Shown piece after piece: positions 26,083 to 34,149 of a stretch of 42,687 bases of DNA. The notes beneath the pieces were generated by a model. It ran no database searches. It was not told the origin of the DNA and saw nothing but the letters and a program-made list of their open reading frames with translations. Numbering within the stretch: the first letter of the stretch is position 1; each line of letters opens with the position of its first letter. The stretch is from Promethearchaeota archaeon (GTDB lineage Archaea > Asgardarchaeota > Lokiarchaeia > Sigyniarchaeales > SOKP01). Location of the stretch: the NCBI GenBank assembly GCA_019058365.1, contig JAHPZE010000033.1, positions 1 to 42,687 of the forward strand, written 5' to 3'. The position numbers and the translations under genes are program-made.

Positions 26083-27633
26083 ATGAATCTTAGAGAATTA
26101 GTTAAAAGCCAAGCAGAAAAATATAAGGATAAGGTTTTTTTATATTGGAAAGATATAACGGTCTCCTATTCTCAATTGGATGCATTATCAAATAAAGTAG
26201 CGAATTTTTTATATGATTTAGGAATAAGAAAAGGAGATAAAGTAAGTGTTTACTTACCAAATATACCCGAATATGTGTACTTATACTTAGGTATACCTAA
26301 AATAGGAGCAGTTACTGGTCCTGTGAATGCCTTGTTTAAACCTAGAGAAGTGAAATTTGTCGTTGGGCATTCAGAAGCTAAAGCAATTATTACTATTCCG
26401 AAATTCGTGGAAATAATTAATCAAATTAAAGGAGAACTTCCTAATTTAAAGTATGTAATCATAATCGGAGAACCTGTTGAAGGAACCTTAAATTATAGTG
26501 AATTAATGGAAAAAGCTTCACCTAATGCTCCTCCTGAGGTGAATATCGATGAAAAAAAAGATCCTGCTGCTATACTTTATACTTCAGGAACCACTGGTTT
26601 TCCTAAAGGTGTACTACAAACTCATTTTAACATTAGGAGAAATGCTGAAATGATACGAGATTTCATGGACGCGAAAGAATACTACAGATTTATGCTAATT
26701 TTACCATTATTTCATGTTAATGCTCAAATTGTCACTATTATGGGACCACTTGTAATAGGAGCGAGCTCGATTTTAACACCTGGATTTTCAGCTCAAACAC
26801 ATTGGGAAACTGTTGCAAAATATAAAGCATCTACTTTCAGTTGTGTTCCAACAGTACTTTCTGTTTTACTTAAAATGCCATATGAAAATCTTGATCTTTC
26901 TTCATTAGAATTTATTATTTGTGGAGCTGCTCCTTTACCTGTGGAGGTATTTCGGGCATTTGAAGACACATTTAAATGCAAAGTAGTTGAGGGCTATGGC
27001 CTCACAGAGGGTACATGCGCTTCTTCTGTTAATCCACTACCAACGGAAACCGAAGATAGGCGAAAAATAGGTAGCATCGGTTTACCTTTACCAGGAAATG
27101 AAATGAAAATTGTAGATAGCCAAGGTAACGATCTTCCACCAAATTCTAAAGGTGAAATTGTTGTTAAAGGTGATAACGTCATGAAAGAATATTTCAAAAA
27201 TCCAGAGGCAAACGCTGAAACTCTTAAAGATGGGTGGTTATATACAGGAGATATTGGTCATATGGACGAAGATGGTTTTTTCTACATAACTGATCGTAAA
27301 AAAGATATGATAATCCGAGGAGGAGAAAATATATATCCACGTGAAATTGAGGAAGTGATTTACTCTCATCCAGCAGTTTCATTGGGTACCGTTATTGGAG
27401 TGCGGGATGAGATTTATGGAGAACTTCCTAAAGCTTTTATTGTATTGAAAGAAGGAGAATCTATTGCTGAAGAAGAAATTATCGCATATTGTAAAAAACA
27501 TCTAGCTGATTTTAAAGTACCGAAATACGTGGAATTTAGGGCCAGTCTCCCTCAAACACCTACAGGAAAGATAATGAAACAACCACTTCGCGAAGAGGAA
27601 GAAGCTAAAACAGGGAGAGTATTTAGCACTTAA
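26083..27633 (+). CDS. Acyl-CoA ligase (AMP-forming)
   Basis: Activates a carboxylic acid with ATP and CoA through an acyl-adenylate (ANL superfamily). It has 516 residues, a normal length. Motifs: P-loop YTSGTTGFPKGV (166-177), GYGLTEGT (304-311), YTGDIG (387-392), the hinge/core segment DRKKDMIIRGGENIYPREIEE (404-424) and the adenylation lysine Lys496 in PTGK. The overall pattern is that of medium/long-chain fatty acid or aryl/benzoate-type ligases; chain length cannot be set from sequence. TGAGGA precedes the ATG. It is 132 bases upstream of the thiolase-like operon on the same strand and is probably the entry step for the substrate handled by that gene group. A duplicated thiolase promoter and gene start lie directly before it. 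Confidence 0.93.
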   Translation: MNLRELVKSQAEKYKDKVFLYWKDITVSYSQLDALSNKVANFLYDLGIRKGDKVSVYLPNIPEYVYLYLGIPKIGAVTGPVNALFKPREVKFVVGHSEAKAIITIPKFVEIINQIKGELPNLKYVIIIGEPVEGTLNYSELMEKASPNAPPEVNIDEKKDPAAILYTSGTTGFPKGVLQTHFNIRRNAEMIRDFMDAKEYYRFMLILPLFHVNAQIVTIMGPLVIGASSILTPGFSAQTHWETVAKYKASTFSCVPTVLSVLLKMPYENLDLSSLEFIICGAAPLPVEVFRAFEDTFKCKVVEGYGLTEGTCASSVNPLPTETEDRRKIGSIGLPLPGNEMKIVDSQGNDLPPNSKGEIVVKGDNVMKEYFKNPEANAETLKDGWLYTGDIGHMDEDGFFYITDRKKDMIIRGGENIYPREIEEVIYSHPAVSLGTVIGVRDEIYGELPKAFIVLKEGESIAEEEIIAYCKKHLADFKVPKYVEFRASLPQTPTGKIMKQPLREEEEAKTGRVFST

Positions 27634-27661
27634 TTTTTTTTTAATCTTTATTTTTTTTTTA
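27634..27661 (+). terminator. Oligo-T terminator after acyl-CoA ligase
   Basis: Directly after the TAA stop there are runs of nine and ten or more T on the sense strand, separated by AATC/TTTA. This is a strong example of an archaeal U-tract terminator and suggests that the ligase is transcribed separately from the thiolase operon that follows, which has its own TATA-like element. Confidence 0.55.
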
Positions 27662-27702
27662 ATAATTTTAAATCCATTTTTTCTTCAATAATCAATTAAA
27701 AG

Positions 27703-27710
27703 CTTTTATA
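27703..27710 (+). promoter_or_regulatory. Candidate TATA box of the thiolase/DUF35 operon
   Basis: CTTTTATA lies 56 bases before the ATG at 27766. The element and the CAATATTATAAT block behind it are conserved in the left duplicate at 25912, which supports a functional promoter region. Confidence 0.45.
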
Positions 27711-27849
27711 GATGATTCATTCAATATTATAATTATTTCTTATTAAAAAAAAGAGAATATGAAAAATGGATAAAGTAGCAATAGTTGGATGTGCTCAAAC
27801 AAAATATGAAGCAGAAAAAATTGATTTAACAATTTCAGAACTTGTTTTT
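27704..27849 (+). repeat. Right copy of the promoter-plus-gene-start duplication
   Basis: Counterpart of 25912-26063. Here the reading frame continues into the full thiolase-like gene. The two copies differ by scattered substitutions and small indels in the leader, so the duplication is not very recent. Confidence 0.65.
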
Positions 27850-28908
27850 GAAGTTGTTAAAAAGTTACATAATGAGTTAGGAATTACAAATGATGATGTT
27901 GGCTGCGTAATTACTGGTTCGAATGATTTCAATGATGGAAGAACAATAGCGAATATGGCGATTCAAGATGCTGTTGGGTCAGTTAGAAAAGCAGAATCTC
28001 GAGTTTCTGGTGATGGTGCGTTTGCTTATGTGTATGGTGCTATGAGAGTCTTATCTGGAGAATATGAAACTGTTTTGGTTGTTTCACACTCTAAATGCTC
28101 GGAAGGTAATCAGTATCTTATAAACAATTCAATATTTGATCCATTTTATCAGCGACATTTAGGGTTAGATCAAATTTCTTCTGCTGGTTTAATGGCAAAT
28201 ATGTACATGAGCAAATATGGAGTTAGTGAAGAACAAGCTGCAAAAGTGGTAGTAAAAAATCGAAAAAATGCTATTAATAATCCTTATGCTCATCTACAAA
28301 ATGAAATATCCATGGATGATGTTTTGAATTCACCTATGTTGGCATATCCTTTAAAAGAATTAGACTTTCCCCCATATAGTGATGGGGCAGTAGCAATGCT
28401 CCTCACTAATGAGAGCAATGCTAAAAAGTTTACTGATACGCCAGTTTTGTTAAAGGGATATGCAAGTTGTACTGATGCATATTATCTTGGACACCGAACT
28501 ATGACTGATTTAATAGGGTTGGAGCATGCCGCAAAAGAAGCTTTTAAAATGGCTGAAATTAAAGATCCAATCAAAGATCTAGATGTAGCTGAAGTTTTTG
28601 AAGCTTTTTCTGTGCATGAACTTATGATATATGAAGCTTTAGGATTATGTGGGAAAGGAGAGGGAGGTAAATTTATTGAAAGGGGAGAAACACAAATAGA
28701 TGGATCAATTCCAGTAAATCCATCAGGAGGCGTATTATCTAGCAATGTTGCGATGGCTAATGGTTTAATTCGTGTAGCAGAGATTGCTTCACAACTAATG
28801 GGTAAAGCAGAAAAGCGACAAATAGCTGATGCAAAAACAGGATTAGCTTACGGAATGAATGGGATATGCTCACAAGGGAATTGTGTATTAATATTCGGAG
28901 GTGAATAA
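27766..28908 (+). CDS. Thiolase-fold protein lacking catalytic Cys and His
   Basis: A 380-residue thiolase-superfamily protein. It starts MDKVAIVGCAQTKY, as in archaeal COG0183 proteins, and keeps KNRKNAINNPYAH, SPMLAYPLKELD and NPSGGVLSSNVAMANG. At the nucleophile loop it reads S-R79-V-S-G-D-G where thiolases have C-A-S-G, and the GHP-type histidine is Asn327. The HDAF/NEAF motif is VFEAF. A thiolytic cleavage through an acyl-enzyme is therefore not expected. It is the first gene of a tight four-gene operon (gap of three bases to the next thiolase-like gene), followed by two DUF35 genes. It probably forms a heteromeric thiolase-fold complex. Calling it acetyl-CoA acetyltransferase from homology alone would be misleading. 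Confidence 0.88.
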   Translation: MDKVAIVGCAQTKYEAEKIDLTISELVFEVVKKLHNELGITNDDVGCVITGSNDFNDGRTIANMAIQDAVGSVRKAESRVSGDGAFAYVYGAMRVLSGEYETVLVVSHSKCSEGNQYLINNSIFDPFYQRHLGLDQISSAGLMANMYMSKYGVSEEQAAKVVVKNRKNAINNPYAHLQNEISMDDVLNSPMLAYPLKELDFPPYSDGAVAMLLTNESNAKKFTDTPVLLKGYASCTDAYYLGHRTMTDLIGLEHAAKEAFKMAEIKDPIKDLDVAEVFEAFSVHELMIYEALGLCGKGEGGKFIERGETQIDGSIPVNPSGGVLSSNVAMANGLIRVAEIASQLMGKAEKRQIADAKTGLAYGMNGICSQGNCVLIFGGE

Positions 28909-28911
28909 AAG

Positions 28912-30084
28912 ATGCCAAAAAATAATGTAGCTATTGTAGGAATAGGGCAAACTAAATTTAGAAGTAAAAGAAGAGATGTGAATATTCCTGAAATGATCTA
29001 TGAGGCTGTTAAAATGGCACTTGATGATGCTCAAATGGAGCCTAAAGATATTGATGCAATTCTCATAGGTAATATGGACCATTTTGAGGGTATTAATTTC
29101 TCTGAGATGTGGTGTGGGATTGACGCAGCACCAGGATATTTAAAGCCTGTGGTAAAAATTGCTACAGGAGGAACTACGGGGTCATCTTTAGGTATTTGTG
29201 GATATTATAATATAGCTTCTGGAATTTATAAAAAGATATTAGTTGTGGGATGGGAGAAACTTAATGAGGGAGGGGCTACTACAGGAATAATAACTGCTTT
29301 TGATCCAGTATGGGAACGTCCTTCATTAGCAGGAGCATTAGGTCCACTTGCTTTAATGGCAAATATTTATGCTGCAAAATATGGAATTACATCTGAACAA
29401 GCAGCAAAGGTAACAGTTAAAAATCGAAGTAATGCTGCCAATAATCCGTTCGCACATTTACAAATGCCTAACATTACTTTAGATTATGTAATGAATTCGC
29501 AGATGATATCATATCCCTTGAGATTACATGATTGTTGCCCGCAAAGTGAAGGAGCTTGTGCTGTTATTTATGCAAACGAAGAGGAAACTAAAAAAATAAC
29601 AGATAATCCAGCGTGGTTTAAAGGAGTCTCAACAGCTCACTATTACACTTTTGGTACAGATGATATCATGTATAACCTTCCAACAGCAACCATAGCATCA
29701 AAAAAATTATATAAAAAAGTAGGAATTAAAGATCCCATTAAAGATCTTGACGTAGCAGAAATATATGAACCAACTTCATGGTCAGAACTGAGTTGGACTG
29801 AAGCATTAGGTTTTGCAGAACTGGGTGGTGGTGGAAGATTGTTGGATGAGGGTATTACCCACATGAGTGGCGAGTTACCAGTGAATCCTTCTGGAGGCGT
29901 ATTAAGTACTAATCCGATTGGTGCAACAGCATTAGTTCGGTTTGCCGAGGCTGCAATACAAGTTATGGGTCGAGGTGGAAAGCGACAAGTATCAGATGTA
30001 GAAACTGCATTAGGTATGGGTTTTGGTGGTAGTCTATGGACTGAACTTGCAATATTAGGAATGGATCCAAATCCATTGAGGTGA
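28912..30084 (+). CDS. Second thiolase-fold protein lacking catalytic Cys and His
   Basis: A 390-residue paralogue of the preceding gene. Landmarks: NNVAIVGIGQTKF, KNRSNAANNPFAH, SQMISYPLRLHDCC and NPSGGVLSTNPIGATA. The nucleophile loop is T-G-G87-T-T-G-S-S, with Gly where thiolases have Cys. The catalytic His is Asn334, and the HDAF-equivalent is IYEPTSW with Tyr285. Its initiation signal GGAGGTGA lies within the end of the previous gene, indicating translational coupling and near-equal expression. The stop overlaps the SD of the following DUF35 gene. The two thiolase-fold subunits and two DUF35 subunits could build one complex. The reaction is unknown; thiolase-fold aldolases that pair with DUF35 proteins offer a precedent. 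Confidence 0.88.
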   Translation: MPKNNVAIVGIGQTKFRSKRRDVNIPEMIYEAVKMALDDAQMEPKDIDAILIGNMDHFEGINFSEMWCGIDAAPGYLKPVVKIATGGTTGSSLGICGYYNIASGIYKKILVVGWEKLNEGGATTGIITAFDPVWERPSLAGALGPLALMANIYAAKYGITSEQAAKVTVKNRSNAANNPFAHLQMPNITLDYVMNSQMISYPLRLHDCCPQSEGACAVIYANEEETKKITDNPAWFKGVSTAHYYTFGTDDIMYNLPTATIASKKLYKKVGIKDPIKDLDVAEIYEPTSWSELSWTEALGFAELGGGGRLLDEGITHMSGELPVNPSGGVLSTNPIGATALVRFAEAAIQVMGRGGKRQVSDVETALGMGFGGSLWTELAILGMDPNPLR

Positions 30085-30089
30085 TAAAG

Positions 30090-30566
30090 ATGGGAAAAAA
30101 AGAAAAAGAATTTCAGATTAAATGGAAAACAGATTTGCCCTATAATTATTCTATAGGGAAGTTGGCAGTTAAATATTTTGAGGAACTTAAGGAGAATAAG
30201 AGGATTATGGGAAGTAAATGCCCTAAATGTGGTAAAGTGCATATGCCACCGAGAACTGTTTGTGCAGATTGTTTAGTAGAGATGAAGCTTGAGGATATGG
30301 TTGAACTTTCTCCAAGAGGTACTCTTGAAGGGTTCACAGTAGTCAATTATCCTTTTATTGATCCAACTACAGGAGGAATGCGTCCATTCCCTTATGGTTA
30401 TGGAATATTCAAGTTAGATGGTGCTGATACTTATATGATGCACTTTGTAAATGAAACTGATCATACTAAATTCAAAATAGGACAACGTGTAGAAGCTGTG
30501 TTTAAAGAGAAAAGAGAAGGAAATATTGGAGATATTCCTTATTTTAGAATTATAAGAGAGGGATAG
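30090..30566 (+). CDS. DUF35 Zn-ribbon/OB-fold protein
   Basis: A 158-residue DUF35 protein with zinc ligands Cys44/Cys47 (CPKC) and Cys58/Cys61 (CADC), an N-terminal helical hairpin, and an OB-fold from about 70 with LSPRGTLEGFTVVNYPF and GQRVEAVFKEKREG. The frame is also open from a GTG at 30081, but that GTG is part of the GAGGTG ribosome site for the ATG at 30090, so the ATG is preferred. It belongs to the four-gene thiolase-fold/DUF35 operon and probably holds CoA-bound substrate for the adjacent thiolase-fold proteins, as in the archaeal HMG-CoA synthase complex. Confidence 0.9.
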   Translation: MGKKEKEFQIKWKTDLPYNYSIGKLAVKYFEELKENKRIMGSKCPKCGKVHMPPRTVCADCLVEMKLEDMVELSPRGTLEGFTVVNYPFIDPTTGGMRPFPYGYGIFKLDGADTYMMHFVNETDHTKFKIGQRVEAVFKEKREGNIGDIPYFRIIREG

Positions 30567-30577
30567 GAGGGATAAAA

Positions 30578-31027
30578 ATGAGTGAAGATAAAGAGAAGAA
30601 AATATTTAGAGGGAGAATTAAAGTCCCATATAAACATACTGCTGGAGCATATGTTGAAAGATTTATTACTGAAATAGGAAAAAATCATAAGATTATGGGT
30701 GTTAAATGTCCAAAATGTGGTAAGATATTTGTACCTCCCAAAATGGTATGTTTTGAATGCTTTGAGAAAATGGAAGAATGGGTAGAACTTGGAAACCAAG
30801 GAACTATTAAAGGTTTCACTGTTGTTTCACATTCAACGCCGGTTTTGCCTTTAAAGCCTCCTTTTACTTATGCTATAATTACTCTCGATGGTGCGAGTAC
30901 TGATTTTGTACATATTATAAATGAGAGTGACCCAAAAAAGTTAAAAGCCGGGATGCGCGTCGAAGCTGTGTTTAAAGAGAAACCAAGAAAAAGGATATTA
31001 GATATTGAATACTTTAAACTGATTTAA
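30578..31027 (+). CDS. DUF35 Zn-ribbon/OB-fold protein (paralogue)
   Basis: A 149-residue DUF35 protein, a clear paralogue of its upstream neighbour: zinc ligands fall at the same numbers (Cys44/47 and Cys58/61), with matching IMGVKCPKCGKIFVPPK and RVEAVFKEKPR segments. The OB-fold region is TIKGFTVVSHSTPVLPLKPP onward. A strong GGAGGG lies before the ATG, 11 bases after the previous stop. It is the last gene of the operon; a T tract follows. Having one DUF35 per thiolase-fold gene suggests two cognate pairs or one mixed complex. Confidence 0.9.
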   Translation: MSEDKEKKIFRGRIKVPYKHTAGAYVERFITEIGKNHKIMGVKCPKCGKIFVPPKMVCFECFEKMEEWVELGNQGTIKGFTVVSHSTPVLPLKPPFTYAIITLDGASTDFVHIINESDPKKLKAGMRVEAVFKEKPRKRILDIEYFKLI

Positions 31028-31057
31028 ATATTAATATTAAAGAATTTTTACTTCTTC

Positions 31058-31066
31058 TTTTTTTTT
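31058..31066 (+). terminator. Oligo-T end of the thiolase/DUF35 operon
   Basis: Nine T on the sense strand about 30 bases after the last DUF35 stop, at the convergent junction with the flavoenzyme gene. Short T tract; composition-based call only. Confidence 0.35.
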
Positions 31067-33077
31067 AAATGTTATTGGCTATTTTGTATGCTCTATGAAC
31101 AGCGTCTAGGACAGTTTGGGGTTTTCTTACATCTCCGATTTTCTCTAATTCAATATTATTAAGCTGTTTTATCTCTTTATAAAGAATATTGTTAGGTTCT
31201 ACTCCAGTTGCATAATAGATTATATCGACATCATTTATTAATTGTTCTTTATCAGCAATATCAAGATAACTCACATAATTTTCTCCAATCTCTTTTACTT
31301 TTACACCAGTATGAAATTTGATTCCTAAAGCATCACATTTATCGAGAAGGACCCATTTGGTTGTTTTTCCTAGAGCTGAACCTAACTTTGGTAGTTGTTC
31401 TAATACGGTTACTTTATTTCTTCCCCTATGCAGCATGTTTAATGCTATTTCAGGCTCGAGAGCTTTGTAGAATGTAAGAAAATCAAATGCTTCAAGACTT
31501 AAAGAACCATATTTAGCTAAATAAATGGCAAGTTCTATTCCAGTTGCACCTCCACCAATTATAACATTATTTTTACCAATTGGAGCATCCATACTAAAAA
31601 CATCATTAGCCCAATATACATTTTCTCTGCTTATTCCAGGAATAGATGGTTTTATTGGTTTTGACCCTGTTGTTAGAAGAACTACATCTGGATTGAATTC
31701 CTTAACTGTATCAATTGTAACTTCATGTTCGAGATGTAAATAAATTCCATATTTTTGAATCCAATATGAATAATTATCAATCATTCTTTTAAACTCATTT
31801 CTTCCGGGAGGAATCCAAATAATGTTTAATAAGCCTCCAATTTTATCATCTTTTTCAAAAATGTGAACATCATGACCTCTCATTCCAGCAACTCTGGCAG
31901 CTTCTAGTCCTCCGGGACCCGCACCAATGATCATTACTTTTTTCTTTTCTTTTAAAGGTTTTAATTCTGTCTTGGCTTCTCTACCTGCTCGTGCGTTCCT
32001 TAAACAAGAAATAGGCACTAATTTAAATATCGCGTCAAAACATCCTTGATTACAGCCTACACAAGACATTATATCTCGAAGTTCATTATTTATTGCTTTC
32101 TTTGGTAAATATGGATCTGCTATTAATGATCTACCCATGCAGATAGCATCTGCTTTTCCTGCCATCAAAATTTGTTCAGCTAATTCAGGATTATTGATTC
32201 TGTTGGAAGCAAAGATCGGAATAGATACTTGATTCTTAACATTTTCAGCTAAGTATGAATAACACCCTTCTGGAACATCCATAGTTGTTTGAGGTGTTTT
32301 GGTTTCATGCCAACCTCCTGTTACATTAAAGTAATCCAAATACTTACCTAATTTTTTAGCTATAATAGCTTTTTCTTTATAAGTATTACTTCCTGGAACA
32401 AAATCATCACCAGAAATACGATATCCAATTACAAAATCATCCACACTGGATCTCATTAATTCAATTGTTTCAATGGGGAATCTTAAACGATTTTCGAGAT
32501 TACCACCATATTCATCAGTTCGTATATTTGTTTTTGGAGATGTAAATTGAGTAAATAGATAACCAGCATTAGCGCATATTTCTACGGCATCAAATCCTGC
32601 TTTTTTTGCTCGAACTGTAGCATCAGCAAAAGCTTGTTGCTCTCTTTTAATATCTTCAAGAGTCATCTCTCTCGGAGTTGTTTTACTGAAGTTACTATAT
32701 ACAGCAGATGGAGCAATTGGGGCTTTACCAATTATTTGGGGATATGTATAAGCTCCACTATGGTATAATTGGCAAACCACTTTTACATCTTCTCTAGCTT
32801 TATGTATAGCTTCGGCAAATTCTGTTAACTTTGGAAGATATTCATCACTTTCAACTGAAATCATCATAGGGACCCCTTTTCCATAAAGATCTACATAACA
32901 TCCTCCAACAATTAACATTCCAACTCCACCTTTTGCTCTTTCAGCATAAAAATCAATTAATTCTTTGGTGATAAAACCATTACTTGCAAGGTTAAGATTC
33001 AAAGCAGGCATTATGATACGGTTGGAGATCATCATATTCCTAATTTTAAGGGGTGAAAATAATTTAAAGAACTTCAA
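31065..33077 (-). CDS. 2,4-dienoyl-CoA reductase-like flavoenzyme
   Basis: A 670-residue FMN/FAD/[4Fe-4S] oxidoreductase of the FadH/old-yellow-enzyme family, which reduces 2,4-dienoyl-CoA with NAD(P)H during unsaturated fatty acid oxidation. The TIM barrel spans 1-335, with catalytic Tyr173 (NAGYLFTQF) and His257 (GGWHETKTP) at the positions used by E. coli FadH. Cluster ligands are Cys339, 342, 346 and 358 (C-x2-C-x3-C-x11-C). An FAD loop GAGPGG is at 385-390, and a second dinucleotide loop GGGATG at about 500. The start is TTG at 33077. Both catalytic residues being present favours a true enoyl/dienoyl reductase over a trimethylamine-dehydrogenase-like role. It is divergent from an enoyl-CoA hydratase, which strengthens the link to unsaturated acyl-CoA oxidation. 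Confidence 0.9.
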   Translation of the reverse strand: MKFFKLFSPLKIRNMMISNRIIMPALNLNLASNGFITKELIDFYAERAKGGVGMLIVGGCYVDLYGKGVPMMISVESDEYLPKLTEFAEAIHKAREDVKVVCQLYHSGAYTYPQIIGKAPIAPSAVYSNFSKTTPREMTLEDIKREQQAFADATVRAKKAGFDAVEICANAGYLFTQFTSPKTNIRTDEYGGNLENRLRFPIETIELMRSSVDDFVIGYRISGDDFVPGSNTYKEKAIIAKKLGKYLDYFNVTGGWHETKTPQTTMDVPEGCYSYLAENVKNQVSIPIFASNRINNPELAEQILMAGKADAICMGRSLIADPYLPKKAINNELRDIMSCVGCNQGCFDAIFKLVPISCLRNARAGREAKTELKPLKEKKKVMIIGAGPGGLEAARVAGMRGHDVHIFEKDDKIGGLLNIIWIPPGRNEFKRMIDNYSYWIQKYGIYLHLEHEVTIDTVKEFNPDVVLLTTGSKPIKPSIPGISRENVYWANDVFSMDAPIGKNNVIIGGGATGIELAIYLAKYGSLSLEAFDFLTFYKALEPEIALNMLHRGRNKVTVLEQLPKLGSALGKTTKWVLLDKCDALGIKFHTGVKVKEIGENYVSYLDIADKEQLINDVDIIYYATGVEPNNILYKEIKQLNNIELEKIGDVRKPQTVLDAVHRAYKIANNI

Positions 33078-33305
33078 TTTTAATTCTCAACATAAATATA
33101 ATTTTTAATTATGAATAACGTGGTAATTTATTAAAATTTAATTAGAATAAAAAAAAGCAAGCTATTTATTATATGTTTTAGTAAAGATAGCAGTAGTTAA
33201 AGTTATTTAATGAAAGCATTTGGCTTTTTTCATTTAAAAAGGGAAATAAATAGTTTTTTTATCCAAATAAAATTATATTACTCAAAAACTAAATTTTAGA
33301 AGAGA

Positions 33306-34136
33306 ATGAAAATGAGTGAAAACGCTGTTTTAATAGATGAAAACGAAGATAAAACAATTACGACTATAAAAATGAATCGTTTAGAAAAGAAAAATGCTAT
33401 GAATTATGATTTAATGGTCGGACTTCAAAAGGCAATTGATAAAGTGGAACGAACGAATACAAGAGTCGTCATCATTACTGGAGGAGATGATTTCTTTAGT
33501 TCAGGTATAGATTTAAACTTTTTAACTGGTCAAGAAAAAGATCCTGAGGGTGTTATTCCTGATTTACGAATTCCGAGGAATTTTAGATATTTTGCTAATA
33601 CATGGATCCATCCAATTTTTACAAAAATAGAGAAAATGGAAAAACCCGTTATCGCTAAAATAAATGGCTATTGTTATGGTATGGCATTTGAGCTAGCATT
33701 AGCATGTGATTTTCGATTTTGTACAGAATCAGCTGAATTCCATATGTTAGAATCTAGGATAGGTATGAACCCAGACGTGGGAGGTACAATCAGGTTAACA
33801 AGACTTGTGGGTATCCAAAATACTAAAGATATCATTTTAACTGGACGTCAATTTGATGGAAATGAAGCTTATAGACTTGGAGTTGTAAATCGGGTTGTTA
33901 AAAATCATGAAGAATTAAATTCAATTATTAAAATGTATACTAATGAACTAATGGCTAGTGGACCTTTAGCAATTGGACTTGCAAAAAAGTTGATAGATGA
34001 TTGTTATGGGAAGGATACTGCTTTTGGTTTAGAGCTTGAAACATTAGTAAGTTCTCAATTACTTCAAACTAAAGATGCTGTAAACGCTGCTTTAGCTCGC
34101 TTAACAAAGACTAAGCCTAAATGGCGATGGAAATAA
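33306..34136 (+). CDS. Enoyl-CoA hydratase (crotonase family)
   Basis: Hydrates 2-enoyl-CoA to 3-hydroxyacyl-CoA, the second step of beta-oxidation. It has 276 residues. Oxyanion-hole segments are SSGIDLNFL and KINGYCYGMAFELALACD. Both catalytic glutamates of enoyl-CoA hydratase are present with the correct 20-residue spacing, Glu129 (MAFELA) and Glu149 (HMLESRIG), followed by GMNPDVGGTIRLTRLVG. ATGs at 33306 and 33312 are both possible; the GAAGAG upstream is better spaced for the second. It is divergent from the dienoyl-CoA reductase-like gene with a 228-base shared upstream region, and convergent with the aldehyde oxidoreductase. A hydratase is more likely than an isomerase or dehalogenase because of the two Glu residues. 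Confidence 0.92.
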   Translation: MKMSENAVLIDENEDKTITTIKMNRLEKKNAMNYDLMVGLQKAIDKVERTNTRVVIITGGDDFFSSGIDLNFLTGQEKDPEGVIPDLRIPRNFRYFANTWIHPIFTKIEKMEKPVIAKINGYCYGMAFELALACDFRFCTESAEFHMLESRIGMNPDVGGTIRLTRLVGIQNTKDIILTGRQFDGNEAYRLGVVNRVVKNHEELNSIIKMYTNELMASGPLAIGLAKKLIDDCYGKDTAFGLELETLVSSQLLQTKDAVNAALARLTKTKPKWRWK

Positions 34137-34149
34137 TTATTATTTCATT

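Noticed and set aside
29643..30242. Long (199-codon) minus-strand open frame opposite the second thiolase-fold gene and the first DUF35 gene
   Set aside because: It is the antisense of two clearly conserved genes, its composition (Pro/Ser/Asn-rich low-complexity text) is that of a shadow frame, and it has no domain.
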